Counted from the first letter of the stretch, positions 40,579-49,842 are shown. The stretch: DNA of 64,000 bases from Candidatus Uhrbacteria bacterium RIFCSPHIGHO2_12_FULL_60_25 (GCA_001791275.1 MGEH01000018.1:1-64000), one strand, 5' to 3'. Translations and numbers: made by a program. The notes: generated from the letters alone by a model not told the origin.

Positions 40579-41463
40579 ATGAACATCGTCAAGCTCCGCA
40601 CCGTCTGGTACGCCTTCTCCGGCACGCTGATCATCGCGTCCATCTTTGCGGTGGCCACGTTCGGATTGAAACAGGGGATTGATTTCACCGGCGGATCGCT
40701 CATGACGCTGCGTTTTGAGAAACGTCCCACGTCTCTCGAAGTCGAACGGGCGATGACTACGCTCGATCTCGGTTCCGTCGTCATCCAGCCTGTCGGCGAC
40801 AACGAGATGAACATCCGCACAAAAACGCTCGATGAGAAAGGCCACGGGGACCTCCTCGCGGCCGTCCAAGAAACGTTCGGAAAGGCCGAGGAATTGCGCT
40901 ACGACTCGATCGGTCCTTCGATCGGCGCCGAACTGCGCGACAAGAGTTGGAAAGCGCTTCTGATCGTCTTCGGATCCATCCTCGCATATATCGCCTATAC
41001 CTTCCGGAAAGTGTCGACTCCGGTCCAGAGCTGGAAGTACGGCCTCATCACCGTGTTCACAGCGTTCCACGACGTGATCATTCCGATCGGGCTCTTCGCC
41101 ATTTTGGGGAAATACTTCAACGTTGAAATCGGAACGCCATTCATCGCCGCCATCCTCACAATCATGGGGTACTCGATCAACGATACAATCGTCGTCTTGG
41201 ACCGTGTGCGCGAAAACCTGCACCGCATGGGCGGCGATTTTGAACACATCGTGAGCACGTCCCTGAAGCAAACGTATCTCCGGTCGTTCAACACGTCCAT
41301 CACCACGCTCTTCTCGCTCGTGGCCATCTACTTCTTCGGCGGAGAATCCATCCGCGACTTTGCGCTTGCGCTCATCGTCGGGATCGTGACGGGGACGTAC
41401 TCGTCTATATTTATCGCAAGCCCGCTCCTCGTCACGTGGCACAGACTCACGCAAAGACGTTAG
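40579..41463 (+). CDS. secF: Protein translocase subunit SecF
   Basis: Partner of SecD in the export complex. The 294-residue product has an N-terminal membrane helix (about 12-32) and the family motif LKQGIDFTGGSLMTLRFEK. A short periplasmic P4 region follows, then the five-helix domain with the GYSINDTIVVLDRVRENL and SLKQTYLRSFNTSITTLFSLVAIYFFGG signatures. SecF is a separate gene here, 64 bases after secD with a family B palindrome between. No Shine-Dalgarno. Confidence 0.96.
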   Translation: MNIVKLRTVWYAFSGTLIIASIFAVATFGLKQGIDFTGGSLMTLRFEKRPTSLEVERAMTTLDLGSVVIQPVGDNEMNIRTKTLDEKGHGDLLAAVQETFGKAEELRYDSIGPSIGAELRDKSWKALLIVFGSILAYIAYTFRKVSTPVQSWKYGLITVFTAFHDVIIPIGLFAILGKYFNVEIGTPFIAAILTIMGYSINDTIVVLDRVRENLHRMGGDFEHIVSTSLKQTYLRSFNTSITTLFSLVAIYFFGGESIRDFALALIVGIVTGTYSSIFIASPLLVTWHRLTQRR

Positions 41464-41491
41464 GCGTGTCATTGGCTCATAGAACCGGAAA

Positions 41492-41500
41492 TGCTATCTT
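41492..41500 (+). promoter_or_regulatory. Extended -10 promoter of the membrane protein/VirD4-like pair
   Basis: TG at 41492-41493, one base, TATCTT at 41495-41500; candidate ATG codons at 41504 and 41510, so the leader would be absent or only a few bases. Confidence 0.45.
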
Positions 41501-41509
41501 TTGATGGTC

Positions 41510-42844
41510 ATGGAGGATTTCCTGAACGTCTTCAATATCAACCTCGCCGCGTGGGTGGCGGAGGTCGGCGATAACCCTCTCCAAGCCATGTGGGCGCTCT
41601 TCGCGAGCTGGGGTTGGATCATTCTGCTCTGGGCCCTCCTCTACATCGCGCGCGGGATGTGGCTCTTCAAAAAACAGTCGAAATACGCCATGGCGCGCAC
41701 GTGGGTCCTCCTCGCCGTCGACGTGCCGAAAGCGACGGAACAGACGGTGAAGGCCGTGGAGAACATGTTCGCGCACCTTGCGGGTGCGCACTCGCCGCCC
41801 ACGTTCATGGAAAAGTGGTGGAACGGCCAGCTCCAGGATACGATTTCCTGCGAAATCATCTCCATCGAAGGCCACATCCAGTACCTGCTCCGGACCACGC
41901 GGAAGCTCCGGGACCTCGTCGAAGCGTCACTCTACGCCCAGTACCCGGACGCGGAGATCACGGAAGTTGAGGACTATACGCTGAAAATTCCGACGAATTA
42001 CCCGAATGAGCAGTACGAGTGCTTCGGCCTTGAAATGATGCCGGCGAGGGGGTACGCCTACGACGTCTACCCGCTCAAAACGTACATGGATTTCGAGCAC
42101 CAGCTCACGGGTGAGTTCAAGGATCCGCTCGCCGTGCTCCTCGAGGCGTTCGGACGGCTCGGTCCCGGCGAGCAGGCGTGGTACCAGATCATCCTGACGC
42201 CGATCGCGCAGAACGACTACGTCGCGAAAGCGGTGAAAGAGATCAAGAAGATCACGGGGCAGAAAGCCGAGGTCAAACCGACGATGCTCGATAAAGCCCT
42301 CGATCTGCCGATGCAGGGTTTGGGATTGGTTGGCGACGTCATGTTCGGGGCGGCGGAAGGCGCGCCGAAGAAGCCGGAGAACGCGCTCAATTCGCGAATG
42401 TGGAACCTGACTCCCGGAGAGAGAAAAGTCGTCGAATCCATCGAAAAGAAGATGTCGAAAATCGTCTTTGGTGTTAAGATACGATTCCTCTACGTCGCAA
42501 AAAAGGAGGTGTTCGTTAAATCAAAGATCCTGCAGTCGTTCATCGGCGCCATCAAGCAGTACAATACGAACGATATGGGGTCGCTCAAACTGGAAACGAA
42601 GCGCGTCGGCGTCAGTTCGGCCCTTCTCTTCTTCAAGGCGAGGCGGAACAGCGTCCGCAAGGAGCGCCTGATCCGCGCCTACCGGGCCCGCACGGATTGG
42701 GCGGGCCTAAAACGGTTCCACCTGGCAACGGACGAGATCGCCTCTCTCTGGCACCTGCCGGTCTCGCTCTTCGTGAAGGCGCCGCAAGTGAAGAAGACGG
42801 AATCAAAGAAATCCGAACCGCCGATCAATCTCCCGTTCGCCTAG
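41510..42844 (+). CDS. Large membrane-anchored protein preceding VirD4-like ATPase
   Basis: The 444-residue product has a single strong N-terminal membrane segment (about residues 25-48, WALFASWGWIILLWALLYIARGMWLF). A long soluble alpha/beta domain follows, with repeated motifs VDVPKATEQTVKAVENMFAHL, DTISCEIISIEGHIQYLLRT and EASLYAQYPDAEITEVEDYT. This pattern is known to me as an uncharacterised family that regularly precedes a VirD4/TraG-like ATPase in Candidate Phyla Radiation genomes. The start is placed at the ATG of MEDFLNVF; TTG/ATG codons two to three triplets upstream are possible. The two genes probably form one envelope or DNA-handling machine; that is inference. Confidence 0.8.
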   Translation: MEDFLNVFNINLAAWVAEVGDNPLQAMWALFASWGWIILLWALLYIARGMWLFKKQSKYAMARTWVLLAVDVPKATEQTVKAVENMFAHLAGAHSPPTFMEKWWNGQLQDTISCEIISIEGHIQYLLRTTRKLRDLVEASLYAQYPDAEITEVEDYTLKIPTNYPNEQYECFGLEMMPARGYAYDVYPLKTYMDFEHQLTGEFKDPLAVLLEAFGRLGPGEQAWYQIILTPIAQNDYVAKAVKEIKKITGQKAEVKPTMLDKALDLPMQGLGLVGDVMFGAAEGAPKKPENALNSRMWNLTPGERKVVESIEKKMSKIVFGVKIRFLYVAKKEVFVKSKILQSFIGAIKQYNTNDMGSLKLETKRVGVSSALLFFKARRNSVRKERLIRAYRARTDWAGLKRFHLATDEIASLWHLPVSLFVKAPQVKKTESKKSEPPINLPFA

Positions 42845-42882
42845 CATCGTCGTACCTTGGTCCGTTGTTCCTTCCCTCCACA

Positions 42883-45297
42883 ATGCCCATCCCATACGAC
42901 CACGATCACGAGAACGAGGTGACGCTGTTCGCGGAAACGAATTTCCGAAACCAGCGTCGTCGTTTCGGTATCAAGACGGATGACCGTCGTCGGCACATGT
43001 ATATCCTGGGTAAAACCGGCATGGGCAAGACGACGCTGCTCGAAAACATGGTGCTGTCGGATATCTATGCAGGGCACGGCGTTGCGTATGTGGATCCGCA
43101 CGGCGATACGGCGGAAAAGATTCTTGATTACATCCCTTCGAATCGCATTAATGACGTGGTGTACTTCAATCCAGCGGACATGCAGTATCCGGTCGGTTTC
43201 AATATTCTTGAGACGGCGAACGACGAACAGAAGCATTTGGTCGCATCCGGGCTCATGGGCGTGTTTAAGAAGATCTGGCCGGACGTGTGGAGCCCCCGCA
43301 TGGAGTACATCCTGCTGAATTGCGTCCTGGCGCTTCTGGATTATCCGGGCGCCACGCTCCTCGGCATCAATCGTCTCCTCGTCGACAAAGAGTACCGTAG
43401 CCGCGTGATCGCGAAGATCCGGAACCCCATCGTGAAGACGTTCTGGGTGGCGGAATTCACGTCCTGGTCGGAGAAGTATGCGACCGAAGCCATCGCGCCG
43501 GTGCAAAACAAAGTCGGTCAATTCTTGTCCGCATCGATCATCCGCAATATCGTGGCGCAGGTGAAATCGTCGATTAATCCGAGACAGGTCATGGATGAAG
43601 GGAAGATTTTCATCGTGAACCTGTCCAAAGGAAAAATTGGCGAGGACAACATGCGCCTCCTGGGCGGCATGATCGTGACGAAGATCCAACTCGCGGCCAT
43701 GGAGCGCGTGGATATCAAGCATGAGGTCGACCGTCGCGACTTTTATCTCTACGTGGACGAATTTCAGAACTTTGCCACGCAGTCCTTCGCGAACATCTTG
43801 TCCGAGGCACGTAAGTACCGCCTGAATCTCACCGTGGCCCACCAGTATATCGAGCAGCTCGAAGAAGAGGTGCGTGATGCCGTATTCGGCAACGTGGGAT
43901 CGCTGCTCATCATGCGCGTGGGCGCGCAGGACGCCACGTTCATGGAGACGGAATTTGCACCGACATACCTGCCGGAAGACCTCACCAACCTGGCGAAGTA
44001 CCAGATGTACTTAAAGCTCATGGTTGATGGCGTCGCGACCGCGCCATTTTCTGCCAACACGCTCCCCCCCATCGGGAAGCCGACGGGATCGGAGGACAAG
44101 GTCATCGCGGTCTCTCGCGAACGCTACGCCGAACCGCGGGCCGTGATCGAAGAAAAGGTCCTCCGGTGGAGCGGGATGGAGGCTGGGCCTCCGACGGCGT
44201 CGCTCGAAGAGGCGGTGCTTGGGGGCGCGCCCTCCGCCGGAGCCGTCGCCTACCCAAAAATCCTGACGGCCGACGAGCGCGAAGCTCGCGAAGCGCTCGG
44301 CGGCCTCCCAGCCGGCTTGAAACCCGGCACGCCGGAGTATGCGAAAGCCGGCATTGCCGCGCTCGAGGGAGAGGCGGCGGTTGCGGAGACGGAAGAATAC
44401 CTTCGCATCTCGCCCGAGCGTCTGGCCGCGATCCGTCCGGCGGGCGCGAAGAAGGAAAAGCCGAAGTTCAAACACACCTGCACGCGTTGCGGGAAAACGT
44501 GGGACATGCCGGTCCAGCTCGACCCGGCCCGGCCCATGTACTGCGCCGAATGCCTCCCGATCATTCGTGAGGAGCGCAAGTTCAAAACGAATATCGTTAA
44601 AACGGCCGTGCGCAGCGGTCCTCCGGCAGACATGGGCGCGCACGTGGTGGAAGAAGAAGACACGGTGAGCCGGCGCGCATCGCCGTTGCACGAAGTCATG
44701 AAAGCGGCAGAAGAGGGGAGGCCCGCAAGACCGTCCGCGCCGCCACGACAATTCCCGCCCAGACCGTCTGCGCCGCCCAAATCGCCTTCTCCTACTCCGC
44801 CAAACCGTCCGCGTCTCGTCGTCACCAATGCGGAGTCGCTCACGGACCTCGTTGATGACGCGAGGGACGAAAATCGTTCGTTCCTGCTTGATGACGTCGC
44901 CCGATCCAAAGGCAGGCCGGTTGAAACGCGGAAACAGGCGGTGACGCCGTCTGCGCCGCGCATCACGCAACAGCCTCGCGAGCCGCGACGACGCGAGGAC
45001 CGTCGCCCTCCTCGCGGGCCGCGGCCCGATCATTCCGGTCCGCCGAAGAACGCATTCCCGGACCTGGACCTGGGTTCGCCGCCGAAGCCCCCGCACACGC
45101 CGAAGAAATCCATCGAGGACCTGTTTCGTGACGCGGAGGAACGGACCGACCGGGACATCGTCGGAAAAGTACAGATGAATGAACCCGATCCTTCGGCAAG
45201 CTCAGGACCCGCCGTCGTCTTTCGTAATGATAGTTCACCGCAGTCGAGCGGCCCGAAACCGGTTCAGCCCGGTCAGCGCGTTCGCTTCGACGAGTAG
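42883..45297 (+). CDS. VirD4/TraG-like (HerA-FtsK superfamily) ATPase with zinc ribbon and disordered tail
   Basis: The 804-residue product has Walker A YILGKTGMGKTTLLENM near residue 43 and VAYVDPHGDTAEKIL. The second half of the ATPase has DFYLYVDEFQNFATQSFANILSEARKYRLNLTVAHQYIEQL, the Walker B/TraM-recognition type region of conjugative coupling proteins. A CxxC..CxxC zinc ribbon (CTRCGKTW, YCAECLP) lies near 531-560, followed by about 200 Pro/Arg-rich disordered residues. The tail contains a fragment of a dispersed repeat (DPSASSGP). The frame is open upstream into the previous gene; the ATG at 42883 is chosen because MPIPYDHDHENEVTLFAET is a natural start. No relaxase is seen. Confidence 0.88.
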   Translation: MPIPYDHDHENEVTLFAETNFRNQRRRFGIKTDDRRRHMYILGKTGMGKTTLLENMVLSDIYAGHGVAYVDPHGDTAEKILDYIPSNRINDVVYFNPADMQYPVGFNILETANDEQKHLVASGLMGVFKKIWPDVWSPRMEYILLNCVLALLDYPGATLLGINRLLVDKEYRSRVIAKIRNPIVKTFWVAEFTSWSEKYATEAIAPVQNKVGQFLSASIIRNIVAQVKSSINPRQVMDEGKIFIVNLSKGKIGEDNMRLLGGMIVTKIQLAAMERVDIKHEVDRRDFYLYVDEFQNFATQSFANILSEARKYRLNLTVAHQYIEQLEEEVRDAVFGNVGSLLIMRVGAQDATFMETEFAPTYLPEDLTNLAKYQMYLKLMVDGVATAPFSANTLPPIGKPTGSEDKVIAVSRERYAEPRAVIEEKVLRWSGMEAGPPTASLEEAVLGGAPSAGAVAYPKILTADEREAREALGGLPAGLKPGTPEYAKAGIAALEGEAAVAETEEYLRISPERLAAIRPAGAKKEKPKFKHTCTRCGKTWDMPVQLDPARPMYCAECLPIIREERKFKTNIVKTAVRSGPPADMGAHVVEEEDTVSRRASPLHEVMKAAEEGRPARPSAPPRQFPPRPSAPPKSPSPTPPNRPRLVVTNAESLTDLVDDARDENRSFLLDDVARSKGRPVETRKQAVTPSAPRITQQPREPRRREDRRPPRGPRPDHSGPPKNAFPDLDLGSPPKPPHTPKKSIEDLFRDAEERTDRDIVGKVQMNEPDPSASSGPAVVFRNDSSPQSSGPKPVQPGQRVRFDE
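45190..45210. repeat. Repeat fragment in the ATPase tail
   Basis: TCCTTCGGCAAGCTCAGGAC and flanking base: a known type of family A core fragment, read in frame as PSASSGP in the disordered tail. Confidence 0.55.
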
Positions 45298-45306
45298 GCC
45301 GCTCCA

Positions 45307-45315
45307 TGTCATACT
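45307..45315 (+). promoter_or_regulatory. Extended -10 promoter of the hydrolase gene, predicted leaderless start
   Basis: TG at 45307-45308, one base, CATACT at 45310-45315, six bases, ATG at 45322. Confidence 0.55.
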
Positions 45316-45321
45316 ACGCCT

Positions 45322-46005
45322 ATGCCTGAACGCATTTCGTACGTCACGGATGACGGCGTCACGGTCGTCGGCGACTGGGTGACCGCGCCCACGACGATCG
45401 GGGCCGTGATCCTCCTCCACATGATGCCGGTTCTCCGCCAGTCATGGGCGTCATTTCAACGCGCATTGGCGCAACGCGGTCTCGCGTCGCTCGCCATTGA
45501 TCTGCGCGGTCACGGGGAGAGCGTGAAGGGTCCGGACGGTAAACCGCTCGACTTCAAGAAGTTCACGGATGGGGAACACGCGTCCACAATCCACGACGTG
45601 CGGGGCGCGTACGCGTGGTTGCGGTCACGGGGAATCGATCGTGACCGGATCGCGGTCGCCGGCGCGTCCATCGGCGCGAATCTCGCGCTCCAGTTTTTGT
45701 CCGAAGAGCCTCAAGTTCCCGCCGCGGTGCTTTTGAGCCCGGGTGAGTCGTACCACGGCGTCGAAACCGCTGATGCGGCAGATTACGTGCTCCCGCACCA
45801 GGGCGTATGGATGGCCGCGTCCGGGGGCGACGACGCGTACAGCGCCGCGTCCGCCGACAAGCTCATGGGGGCGCTCCAGGTCGAACAGAAAGTTCATGAG
45901 AAACTGCTCGGCGCGGGTCACGGCACGAAAATGTTTGAGACGCATCCGGAGCTGTCGGACAAGCTCGCGGACTGGCTCCGTGATCGCGTCCTTGCGGTGA
46001 AATAA
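45322..46005 (+). CDS. Alpha/beta hydrolase (dienelactone hydrolase-like)
   Basis: Cytosolic hydrolase of 227 residues. The visible marks are the oxyanion region VILLHMMPVLRQSWASF, the conserved IDLRGHGES, the nucleophile elbow VAGASIGANLALQ near residues 117-129 and the catalytic His in GAGHGTKMFE near 197. A YAWLRSRGIDRDRIAVAG segment precedes the elbow as in acylpeptide/dienelactone-type hydrolases. The substrate is unknown. The stop codon overlaps the heptameric repeat array at 46004-46033. No Shine-Dalgarno. Confidence 0.88.
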   Translation: MPERISYVTDDGVTVVGDWVTAPTTIGAVILLHMMPVLRQSWASFQRALAQRGLASLAIDLRGHGESVKGPDGKPLDFKKFTDGEHASTIHDVRGAYAWLRSRGIDRDRIAVAGASIGANLALQFLSEEPQVPAAVLLSPGESYHGVETADAADYVLPHQGVWMAASGGDDAYSAASADKLMGALQVEQKVHEKLLGAGHGTKMFETHPELSDKLADWLRDRVLAVK

Positions 46006-46033
46006 CCGGGAACCGGGAACTGGGAACCGGGAA
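46004..46033. repeat. CCGGGAA heptamer array, family C
   Basis: About four tandem copies of AACCGGG, one with a T substitution, in the gap between the hydrolase and uppP. Confidence 0.85.
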
Positions 46034-46043
46034 TATTTAACGT

Positions 46044-46847
46044 ATGAATGATTTGTTGCAGGGCATTGTACTTGGCCTGTTGCAGGGCGTGACCGAATTT
46101 TTTCCCGTCTCGTCCTCCGGGCATCTGATCCTCGTTCCGTGGCTCTTCGGGTGGAGGGACCAGGGGCTCGCGTTCGATACCGTCCTCCACCTGGGGACGC
46201 TCGTTGCCGTGCTGTGGGCATTCCGAAAAGACGTCACGCGCATCGTCAGAGGCGCGTTTGTCCAGAACGACGCGGCGGCAAAACGACTCTTCCTGCAAAT
46301 CATCGCGGCGAGCATCCCCGGGATCGTGCTGGGTGGTCTCTTCGGTTCTGCGATCGAAAGTGCGCTGCGCGGACCGTTGCCCGTGGCAATTGATCTTGCT
46401 TTTTGGGGCATCGTCCTCTTTGCGGCCGACCGGTCGTCTGCGGGGAAGAAGGACGCGGTCCGCGCGGTTGACCGATTGAATTGGCGGCAAACGCTCACGG
46501 TCGGCCTTGCGCAGGCGATTGCACTGTTACCCGGAACGTCACGATCCGGTATAACGATGACCGGGGGGCTCCTGTCCGGTCTGGACCGCGGGACGGCCGT
46601 CCAGTTCTCGTTCCTCGTGAGCATTCCCACGATTGCCGCCGCAGGCGGATACGGCCTCCTGAAGCTTCTGCGCGGCGATGCGACGGCGAGCGTTGGACCC
46701 GGGCTCCTCGCCGGGTTCCTGGTCGCGGCCGTGTCCGGCGCGTGGGCGATCCGATTCCTTCGTTCGTATGTGTCGAAACACTCATTCAACGCATTCGTCA
46801 TCTACCGCCTCGCGCTCGCGCTCGTTGTCGTGGCGGCATTACGGTAG
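46044..46847 (+). CDS. uppP: Undecaprenyl-diphosphatase
   Basis: Membrane phosphatase that recycles undecaprenyl diphosphate to the monophosphate carrier used by the WecA-like and peptidoglycan enzymes. The 267-residue product has the BacA/UppP motifs LGLLQGVTEFFPVSSSGHLILVP at about residues 10-32 and IALLPGTSRSGITMTGGLLSGLDR at about 160-183, with eight hydrophobic segments. The adjoining carboxypeptidase gene starts inside its 3' end in another frame. Confidence 0.96.
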   Translation: MNDLLQGIVLGLLQGVTEFFPVSSSGHLILVPWLFGWRDQGLAFDTVLHLGTLVAVLWAFRKDVTRIVRGAFVQNDAAAKRLFLQIIAASIPGIVLGGLFGSAIESALRGPLPVAIDLAFWGIVLFAADRSSAGKKDAVRAVDRLNWRQTLTVGLAQAIALLPGTSRSGITMTGGLLSGLDRGTAVQFSFLVSIPTIAAAGGYGLLKLLRGDATASVGPGLLAGFLVAAVSGAWAIRFLRSYVSKHSFNAFVIYRLALALVVVAALR

Positions 46848-47976
46848 CGCCGCGTTCGTCGCGTTCGCGTTCGCCTTGCCTGCGACCGCCGCGAACGTCC
46901 CGGTGCTGCACGCGAGTTCAACGACCCCAAGCGTGGACACGTCCAATGTCGCGTCCCTGCTCGTGATTGACGTCGCGAGCGGCAAGACGCTGTATAAATT
47001 GAATCCGGACAAACAGTGGTCCGCCGCGAGCCTCACGAAGCTCATGACGTCTTATCTCTTTTCGTCCGGCCGCCGGAACTGGGCCTCGAAAGGCAACATC
47101 GTGAAGTCAGACGAAGTGGGAGGCGGTCGCCTCGGCGTTCCGTCCGGCAGCACGATGACGTTTCGCGACCTGCTCTATTCCGCAGTCATCGGGAGCGCGA
47201 ACAACGCGGCGAACGCGATGGCGCGACAGTCCGGGTACGGGTCCAAGGGTTTCATCAGGGAGATGAACCGTCGAACGGGTCTCCTCGGCATGACGAACAC
47301 CGCGTACGTTGACGCGTCCGGGATGAGCCCGAAAAATGTCTCAACCGCCTACGATGTCGCGTTGGCATTGGACGCCGCGGGAGCAAACGATGAAATACAG
47401 AAGGCGATGGTATCACCGACGTATCGGTTCACGGTCGCGACGCCCAAGAAAGTGACGAAGACGATCAAGAATACCAACCGTCTCCTGTTCGAGGAACCGG
47501 ACGTTCTCGTCACGGCGGGAAAAACTGGGTATCTCGAAGAGTCCATGTACAACTACGCGGTCAGCGTACGTCCCAAGTCCGGGGATGGTGGCGAGCTCGC
47601 GATCGTCGTGTTCGGCGCACCCGCGCGCGCGGATTCCGTTGATACCGCGACCGTGCTCGCGAAGTGGGCGTGGGAGTCGTTTGCATGGTCCGGCACCTCC
47701 ACGGTCCCGATTCGTTTCAATCGCAATCTCGGTCCTGGCATCCGCGGGGCGGACGTGAAAGCACTCCAGAAATGGTTAAATGGCAACGGGACGGTCATCG
47801 CCGCATCCGGTCCGGGGTCTCCAGGCCGTGAGACGGAAAAATACGGTCCGCTCACGCAGGTGGCCGTGAAAAAGTTCCAGGACGCGCATAAGGCGGACAT
47901 TCTCGTGCCGCAGGGGCGTGAGAAGGGGAGTGGCGTCGTTGATTTTCAGACGCGGGCGTATTTGAATACGCACTGA
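46768..47976 (+). CDS. D-alanyl-D-alanine carboxypeptidase (S11) with peptidoglycan-binding domain
   Basis: Exported peptidase that trims peptidoglycan stem peptides. Catalytic motifs are SxxK in AASLTKLMTSY, SxN in GSANNAANAMA and KTG in TAGKTGYLEESMYNY, the order of class S11 enzymes. The C-terminal part (from about 322: GPGIRGADVKALQKWLN to AVKKFQDAH) is a PG_binding_1 domain. A hydrophobic export segment reads GSAAFVAFAFALPATA. The start is uncertain: the ATG at 46768 gives a long basic n-region and an 80-base overlap with uppP; a TTG at 46825 is the main alternative. Product from 46768 is 402 residues. Confidence 0.88.
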   Translation: MCRNTHSTHSSSTASRSRSLSWRHYGSAAFVAFAFALPATAANVPVLHASSTTPSVDTSNVASLLVIDVASGKTLYKLNPDKQWSAASLTKLMTSYLFSSGRRNWASKGNIVKSDEVGGGRLGVPSGSTMTFRDLLYSAVIGSANNAANAMARQSGYGSKGFIREMNRRTGLLGMTNTAYVDASGMSPKNVSTAYDVALALDAAGANDEIQKAMVSPTYRFTVATPKKVTKTIKNTNRLLFEEPDVLVTAGKTGYLEESMYNYAVSVRPKSGDGGELAIVVFGAPARADSVDTATVLAKWAWESFAWSGTSTVPIRFNRNLGPGIRGADVKALQKWLNGNGTVIAASGPGSPGRETEKYGPLTQVAVKKFQDAHKADILVPQGREKGSGVVDFQTRAYLNTH

Positions 47977-48045
47977 CATGAAGTCGTCTGTCTTGGTAGC
48001 CACATACACCACGCCAAATAAGTCGGTAACCATCTAAAAAATACT

Positions 48046-48663
48046 ATGAAATACGACATATTAGCATCGACAGATGCAGTAAATAATACGATGAAAGCTC
48101 TTACGGAGTGCGGCTTTATGCCCGAATCGCTTTCTTCCCTGGATGAAACGCTTTCAAGGATCAAAGAGCTGATCCCGGCCGGAGCGTCAGTTATGAACGG
48201 TTCTTCGCGGACGTTGGAAGAGATCGGTTTCGTCAAATATTTAAAAGAGCAAGCGCACGGCTGGAATAATCTTCATGAGGCCATACTTGCGGAAAAAGAC
48301 CAGGCCAAACAAGCGGCATTACGCAAACAGTCTGTTCTCTCCGATTTCTATCTTGGTAGTGCGCATGCTATTGCCGAGACCGGAGAAATTGTAATCGCAT
48401 CGAATTCCGGGAGTCAGCTCCCTCATATCGCTTTTACCTCGCCGAACATTATCCTCGTCGTCGGCACTCAAAAAATCACACCGGATGTCGATACTGCGAT
48501 CGCCAGGCTCAAAGAGTATGTCTTCCCGCTGGAAGATGCCCGAATGAAGGAAGCGGGCATGGGCGGCAGTTTTATCTCCAAAGTTCTCATTTTGTCCCGC
48601 GAGCAGTCATTTATGGGACGAAAATTCCACGTCCTGTTTGTGAATGAAAAATTAGGATTCTAA
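48046..48663 (+). CDS. LUD domain protein (LutC/YkgG family)
   Basis: The 205-residue product matches the LUD domain found in lactate-utilisation proteins LutB/LutC and stand-alone relatives. It shows IKELIPAGASVMNGSSRTLEEIGFVKYL, FYLGSAHAIAETGEIVIASNSGSQLPHIAF, VVGTQKITPDVDTAIARLKEYVFPLEDARMK and a C-terminal RKFHVLFVNEKLGF. Substrate and pathway are unknown; LutA and LutB are not present here. Its base composition is visibly more AT-rich than its neighbours, which suggests recent transfer. No Shine-Dalgarno is seen. Confidence 0.9.
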   Translation: MKYDILASTDAVNNTMKALTECGFMPESLSSLDETLSRIKELIPAGASVMNGSSRTLEEIGFVKYLKEQAHGWNNLHEAILAEKDQAKQAALRKQSVLSDFYLGSAHAIAETGEIVIASNSGSQLPHIAFTSPNIILVVGTQKITPDVDTAIARLKEYVFPLEDARMKEAGMGGSFISKVLILSREQSFMGRKFHVLFVNEKLGF

Positions 48664-48712
48664 TTTTTGGATTAACTTTTGATGTGGCCGTCTATATTAT
48701 TGGCGAACGAAT

Positions 48713-49825
48713 ATGACGAGAATTTGGAACAAGCATAAACAGTCAAATGCCCCTCTTAAAAGGAAAGTCTTGGTCGGCATGTCCGGAGGCGTGGACTCGT
48801 CGGTCGCCGCGGCGTTGCTTGTGAACGCCGGCTACCGCGTCGTCGGCGGGTTCATCAAGAACTGGTCAGACTCGAAAGACGTCTGGTCCGGGGAGTGTGA
48901 GTGGCGCGGCGAGCGTCGCGATGCGATCCGTGTCGCCGCGAAACTCGGCATTCCATTGCTCACGTTCGACTTTGAAGACCAGTATCGGAAACAGGTCGTC
49001 GCGCCGCTCTTCGAAGGGTATGCGCGCGGCGTGACGCCCAATCCGGACGTGCTCTGCAACCAGTTCATTAAGTTCGGACTGTTTTATCATGAGATGAAGC
49101 GACTCAAACTCGATTTTGTCGCCACGGGGCACTACGCGCAGGTCAAACAGGACCGGAAAGGCGTCGCGCATCTCCTTCGCGGCCGCGATCCGGAAAAAGA
49201 CCAGAGTTATTTCTTGCATCGCGTGGACCAGACCGCGCTCCGTCACGCGCTGTTCCCGGTCGGAGACAAGAAGAAAGCGGACGTCCGCCGACTGGCGCGC
49301 TCCTTCGGTCTTCCTACGGCGGAGAAGGAAGAGAGCATGGGCATCTGCTTCATCGGCAAACAGGACATGACGGCGTTCCTGCGTACGCGCATTCCGTCCA
49401 AACCGGGCGACGTGGTTGATCCGAACGGTCGCGTGATCGGCGCGCACAAAGGTCTCGACAGCGTCACGATCGGCCAGCGCCACGGCTTCTCGGTCTCACA
49501 GCCGGGCGGTCCATGGTACGCGGCGGTCAAAGACCAGTCCGTGAACTGCCTCATGGTCGTGCCGGGACGCGAGCATCCGGCGCTGTACTCGTCCACGGCC
49601 ACGGTCGGCGATCTGCATTGGGTCACGGGAGTGTCAGCGATTGGGCTGCGCGGTCTGCAGTGTGCGGTTCGCTATCGGCAGGAAGCGGTGCCAATCTCGG
49701 TCAGCGACGCTGGACGCGGACGTATCAGTCTCCATTTCAAAAAGCCCGTCTTTGCCGTGGCTCCTGGACAATCCGCGGTCGTTTATAAAGGGAGGGAGTG
49801 TTTTGGGGGAGGCGTGATCGTGTAG
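48713..49825 (+). CDS. mnmA: tRNA-specific 2-thiouridylase
   Basis: ATP-dependent enzyme that 2-thiolates U34 of Lys, Glu and Gln tRNAs. The 370-residue product has the PP-loop VLVGMSGGVDSSVAAALL at about residues 19-36 and the active Cys in NPDVLCNQFIKFGLF. It also has the RDPEKDQSYFLHRV segment and the second Cys in ESMGICFIGKQDM, plus the C-terminal beta-barrel (PGERHPALY-like PGREHPALYSS). Length is normal. A TATATT/TATTAT box lies about 15-20 bases upstream; no Shine-Dalgarno. The deleted repeat element begins 17 bases after the stop. Confidence 0.96.
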   Translation: MTRIWNKHKQSNAPLKRKVLVGMSGGVDSSVAAALLVNAGYRVVGGFIKNWSDSKDVWSGECEWRGERRDAIRVAAKLGIPLLTFDFEDQYRKQVVAPLFEGYARGVTPNPDVLCNQFIKFGLFYHEMKRLKLDFVATGHYAQVKQDRKGVAHLLRGRDPEKDQSYFLHRVDQTALRHALFPVGDKKKADVRRLARSFGLPTAEKEESMGICFIGKQDMTAFLRTRIPSKPGDVVDPNGRVIGAHKGLDSVTIGQRHGFSVSQPGGPWYAAVKDQSVNCLMVVPGREHPALYSSTATVGDLHWVTGVSAIGLRGLQCAVRYRQEAVPISVSDAGRGRISLHFKKPVFAVAPGQSAVVYKGRECFGGGVIV

Positions 49826-49842
49826 GGTCAGCGCCCCCTCAT

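Noticed and set aside
44011-45096. 361-codon minus-strand Arg-rich frame opposite the VirD4-like ATPase tail
   Set aside because: A product of the Pro/Arg-rich low-complexity tail; no start signal or motif.
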